NCBI GenBank assembly: GCA_025558075.1
Contig: JAHLKF010000015.1
Span: 248,001-312,000 of the forward strand
Source of the DNA: Gaertneriomyces semiglobifer
Lineage: Eukaryota > Chytridiomycota > Chytridiomycetes > Spizellomycetales > Spizellomycetaceae
Reading direction: 5' to 3'
DNA: 64,000 nucleotides
The position numbers were made by a program, and so were the translations under genes. Below the pieces are notes generated by a model. It did no database searches and was not told the DNA's origin. It saw nothing but the letters and a program-made list of their open reading frames with translations. Positions 61,165-64,000 of the stretch are shown here, piece by piece. How positions within the stretch are numbered: the stretch's first letter is position 1; every line of letters starts with the position of its first letter.

Positions 61165-61374
61165 GTGGAAAATGCATTTAACAAAGCGCGTCCTGAATCT
61201 GGACAGACAGCAAGCGCCGAACGGCCTCCCGATGCAAACATGGAGGATTTACAAAACAATGATTTATTGAACAAATTGAGGCAGCTATCGACCGATTGCC
61301 CGGAAGAGTCTGGCGATGCATTTTACATCATTACCTGGCTGGAAAAGAATCCGGGTGTGCCATTTTCTAATTAA
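61165..61374 (+). CDS. Small acidic-helical protein, 3' exon
   Basis: An open frame follows a good acceptor (TTTTTACTAG, ending about 61164) and encodes about 69 residues: NAFNKARPESGQ, then MEDLQNNDLLNKLRQLSTD and GDAFYIITWLEKNPGVPFSN, ending TAA. The first in-frame ATG is 61240. An upstream exon beginning near 61046 is possible but its phase did not match. The helical, unglycosylated composition suggests a small subunit of a larger complex. No family recognised. Confidence 0.45.
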   Translation: MENAFNKARPESGQTASAERPPDANMEDLQNNDLLNKLRQLSTDCPEESGDAFYIITWLEKNPGVPFSN

Positions 61375-61416
61375 CAACATTGTATGGGCAGATGATATTG
61401 AAATGGCAATCGAGGG

Positions 61417-61481
61417 GTCTTGAATTCAGGCCTGGTGCTCCGCGTACTCAAATCTTAGAACATCTGGCCTGAATTCAAGAC
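61417..61481. repeat. 16-bp inverted repeat between convergent genes
   Basis: GTCTTGAATTCAGGCC at 61417-61432 recurs in reverse complement at 61466-61481 with a 33-base loop. It lies between the stop codons of the small plus-strand gene and the orphan minus-strand gene, so both transcripts could form this hairpin in their 3' ends. Confidence 0.75.
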
Positions 61482-61527
61482 AGTGATCCAGTTGTAGCGA
61501 AGCATATCCTTGCTTTCTACGGTCCCT

Positions 61528-62679
61528 TTAATGGCATTCGCTGTTCTCGTGCTGGTAACCACCTTTGGCCTCGTGTATTTGAATGCTATCAGTTCTCTGT
61601 CTGCCGCGCTTCTCCATGTACCTCTCAAACTGGTCAAAGGTTACCCGCCCACCCTCGACGCACCTCATGAGTGTTAACTCCATCCTCATGCGTGTTAACT
61701 CCATGAGTTCGTTCCTTTCCTCTTTGCTTGCTGAGAGGAAGTCGGATGCGTAGTCTCGCTCTTGCGGCCCTTGCTGTGGTTGACCGCTCACCCCTGTGGA
61801 TGCGTACCGCGCGTCCAGTCCTCTTCCCAACGCCCCTCCCACCGCTCCCCCTGCCCCGCCCGCTGCCAGCAGCCCGACAACACTCACGGCCCTCTCCAGT
61901 GTCAAAGTTGCACTGGTACTTCTTACAAAGTGTTTACTGGCTTCGGCTACTCTGTGTAAAGCCCTCTCAACCAGGGACAGCCCGACGCTCTGCATGTGTT
62001 GGTGCTGGTCGTCGGGAAAGAAGGACCCTGTGATTGCGAACGAACTAATGTTAATCCGGTGTCCCGCTCGTTTCCAAAAGTCAACCAACCCGGCCTGCTG
62101 GCTAAACTTACCGCTGCTAGTGGCGCGGGCTGTGCAATGGACCGGCAAAGTGGGAAGGATCGTTGCCGCGTGTGGGATCTGGATTGGGACAACGGCGGCG
62201 AGGGCAAGGTCGATTCTATCGTCCTCAGAGAGCATCACCATGGCCTTGGAGCTCTGCAGTATCCCGTTCTCAACACGGTTGGCCCCCAGCTCCAAGCGCC
62301 TCGCCAGTAGGCCGTTTGCCAGTAGGGCGACATCCATATTCGGAGACCGCACTATGAGAATGGTAACGGTAGCGTAGCGCAGCACCGCATGCGGAATTTC
62401 ATTCGCCCGGAGGATGGACGAGATCTCTGATTTCAAGCCCTCTCTGATGTCCTTGATGACGGTGACCCAGTGGTTGTCGTAACGGTGGGGCGACGGGTAC
62501 AAACGACAGTACTGGTGGAGCCACAACCAGTTGGTGGCCTGCGGAGGTGCTTCGAGCTCCAGCTCTTCAAGAAGGAAGTACCCAGGTGGCGCTGTAGAAG
62601 ACGCCGCGTTGTCGTTGGAAGTAGGAACTGTTATGGAAGCCATGACTGCCGTTGATATGATGGACGAACCAACAGGCAT
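61528..62679 (-). CDS. Orphan single-exon protein, unknown function
   Basis: One uninterrupted frame of 383 residues, unlike its intron-rich neighbours, and visibly more GC-rich. The first third has TNWLWLHQYCRLYPSPHRYDN and helical WVTVIKDIREGLKSEISS. The middle has alternating hydrophobic strands (AVLRYATVTILIVRSPNMDV, MVMLSEDDRIDLALAAVVPI). A Gly/Ala-rich hydrophobic stretch (VVGLLAAGGAGGAVGGALG) is followed by a charged helical tail (SKEERNELMELTRMRMEL). I recognise no family. Start is the first ATG, with a second at codon 13. Confidence 0.6.
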   Translation of the reverse strand: MPVGSSIISTAVMASITVPTSNDNAASSTAPPGYFLLEELELEAPPQATNWLWLHQYCRLYPSPHRYDNHWVTVIKDIREGLKSEISSILRANEIPHAVLRYATVTILIVRSPNMDVALLANGLLARRLELGANRVENGILQSSKAMVMLSEDDRIDLALAAVVPIQIPHAATILPTLPVHCTARATSSGKFSQQAGLVDFWKRAGHRINISSFAITGSFFPDDQHQHMQSVGLSLVERALHRVAEASKHFVRSTSATLTLERAVSVVGLLAAGGAGGAVGGALGRGLDARYASTGVSGQPQQGPQERDYASDFLSASKEERNELMELTRMRMELTLMRCVEGGRVTFDQFERYMEKRGRQRTDSIQIHEAKGGYQHENSECH

Positions 62680-63611
62680 TTGGCATAGGGACCTTGCTCC
62701 CCTTTTCCTCCTTTAAACTGCGAGGGGACCTTCATTTGAGCGAGCGAACGCCTTTCTCCAAACAACGAAGCTTTGCGAAGGTCAACTGATTTTAGCACGC
62801 GTGGCTTAAATACACCGAAGCCATTGTTTGGAGACCATCCCAGAAAGCCTTTTTAGGTGCAGCCCGCAGGATATCATAGTCAGCATGAATATACAAAGTC
62901 AAGAACAAAGTCGGGCCCTACAGTAACGGTATTGCACTGTGTATACTGTACGGCACTACTATAGTACTACCCCGTTTCGAAATGTTACTGCCAACGTTTC
63001 GCCTCCACATGCTCGTCCATAGCGCCAACTGAGGTTAATGAAATGAGTTATGGGTTGGTTGGCCTTGACGTTACATGCTTCTTACACTGATCTCAGCTGC
63101 GGCGATGGTTTATATGTTTCATCGTCGTCACAGGGGATGGCCTAGCTTGCCTTAGAATTAGCCCCTCGTAACGGGATGAGTTCCCAAAACCATGCAATGG
63201 CAGCGACCGACCGACAAATAATGGCACCTCATTCCGGCGGTATAATTAAAGCAGCCCTGGTTCGATTTCAAGATGGCAGAAATTTGGTTGGGTGCTGGCT
63301 GCAAGTATCGCTTGGAGCGGGTGATGCTTGCTGCAGGTTGCGCGAAGGAACTTCACGACGTGTTAGTACACTGTGATCATCTGTTTTGCAGCCGTCTGAT
63401 CCCAGATTACACGCAACATCTGTATCTCAGATAGAGCACTCCCGACGTATACCATCTGCTGCAAACAGGTAGAATCGGACGGTAACGGCATCTGTGTATC
63501 AGTTAATCGCAAGGTCATTACGACCGCGCCTGTGGATCGCAGTTGAACACTGCACTGGCCGAACTCGGAGGAAATCCAGCAGCAGCATACTACCACCACT
63601 GGAGTCAAAGC
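62680..63611. other. Intergenic region upstream of AP-3 mu
   Basis: About 930 bases. A 66-codon plus-strand frame from ATG 63176 (GGIIKAALVRFQDGRNLV) is the best open stretch, but it lacks homology and a partner exon. An overlapping minus-strand frame (63363-63608) is equally unsupported. No repeat or RNA gene was recognised. Confidence 0.35.
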
Positions 63612-64000
63612 ATGATTTCATCGCTTTTCCTTATTTCTCAAACCAAAGTCTTGATTGAGAAGCACTATCGGAAGCCCATAGCACGAACGCTCTTGTCCGA
63701 CTTCATAACATCTCTGACCACCGACGAAGACATCCCTCCCGTCACATCCATCCCGACCAGTAACGCTGACAATGGCGAGGAGCTTTATGTCTTTTGGGTC
63801 AAGGCGCCGACGAAGGTCAGCCGCAACGGCACTGCCGATAACGGAGGAGGAAATGTGGTGCTCCTTGGGGTAAGCACTGAAGATACCCCTCCAGCGTCCG
63901 TCCTTCACTTTCTGCATCGTACAATCGATCTGTTCATTGAGTACTTTGGAGCTCTCAACGAGACTATTGTCAAGGATAACTTCGTCATCATATACGAGGT
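63612..64000 (+). CDS. APM3: AP-3 adaptor complex mu subunit, 5' part
   Basis: Medium chain of the AP-3 coat that sorts cargo to the vacuole/lysosome. From ATG 63612 the frame is open to the window edge: 129 of roughly 420 expected residues. MISSLFLISQTKVLIEKHYR, IPPVTSIP, VVLLGVSTEDTPPASVLHFL and FIEYFGALNETIVKDNFVII form the longin-like N-terminal domain of mu-3. The C-terminal cargo-binding domain lies beyond the window. Confidence 0.88.
   Translation, partial: MISSLFLISQTKVLIEKHYRKPIARTLLSDFITSLTTDEDIPPVTSIPTSNADNGEELYVFWVKAPTKVSRNGTADNGGGNVVLLGVSTEDTPPASVLHFLHRTIDLFIEYFGALNETIVKDNFVIIYE

Noticed and set aside
1..64000. Bacterial operons, CRISPR arrays, insertion sequences, phage or viral genes
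   Set aside because: No repeat arrays, integrases, transposases or capsid-type genes were seen; gene structure is eukaryotic throughout.

Overview
This window is eukaryotic nuclear DNA from a fungus. Genes are densely packed on both strands. Most have several short GT-AG introns, many about 50-120 bases, with GTAAGT/GTATGT-type donors and YAG acceptors. There are no operons or ribosome binding sites. A homologue of the basal-body/flagellar protein BBOF1 at 39309-41638, together with complex I subunit NDUFA13 and Dcn1, points to a flagellated (zoosporic, chytrid-like) fungus rather than a yeast. This is an inference from gene content. Exon coordinates come from reading splice sites, reading-frame phase and family conservation by eye. 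In every model where I give a full exon set, the exons sum to a whole number of codons.

Layout. 1-16 kb: citrate synthase (-), UDP-GlcNAc pyrophosphorylase (+), FAN1 nuclease (-), exosome nuclease DIS3 (+), Beclin/ATG6 (+), FAD synthase (+), neddylation factor DCN1 (-), a kinesin (+). 16.5-19.2 kb: an HNH-nuclease-type gene with an apparent frameshift, then a gene-poor stretch with a 21-bp inverted repeat. 19-34 kb: SDS22 (+), an MDR oxidoreductase (-) sharing a 55-base promoter with a multi-SANT/Myb protein that has a mitochondrial-type N-terminus (+), V-ATPase c'' (-), P5A ATPase SPF1 (-), isoleucyl-tRNA synthetase (+), NDUFA13 (-). 34-49.5 kb: sphingosine-1-phosphate lyase (+), ribosomal protein eL19 (+), BBOF1 (+), DPH7 (-), NMD3 (-), an unrecognised coiled-coil/proline-rich protein (+), a flavin-reductase-fold protein (-), prefoldin 3 (+). 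49.5-64 kb: site-2 protease (-), a Ulp1/SENP protease (+), TIM21 (-), a bacterial-type Fe-S L-serine dehydratase with a mitochondrial-type leader (+), a SPOC-domain protein resembling TASOR/Chp1 silencing factors (-), a small ORF (+), an orphan single-exon gene (-), and the 5' end of AP-3 mu (+, cut by the window edge).

Most genes are unrelated housekeeping functions. Themes that recur are ribosome biogenesis and translation (eL19, NMD3, IleRS, DPH7), mitochondria (TIM21, NDUFA13, serine dehydratase, possibly the SANT protein), ubiquitin-like modification (DCN1, Ulp1) and membrane/vacuole traffic (VMA16, SPF1, ATG6, AP-3, S2P). The most novel-looking items are the TASOR/Chp1-like gene at 58543-61002, the mitochondrially targeted SANT-repeat protein at 21760-23373, and the Fe-S serine dehydratase at 56016-58183.
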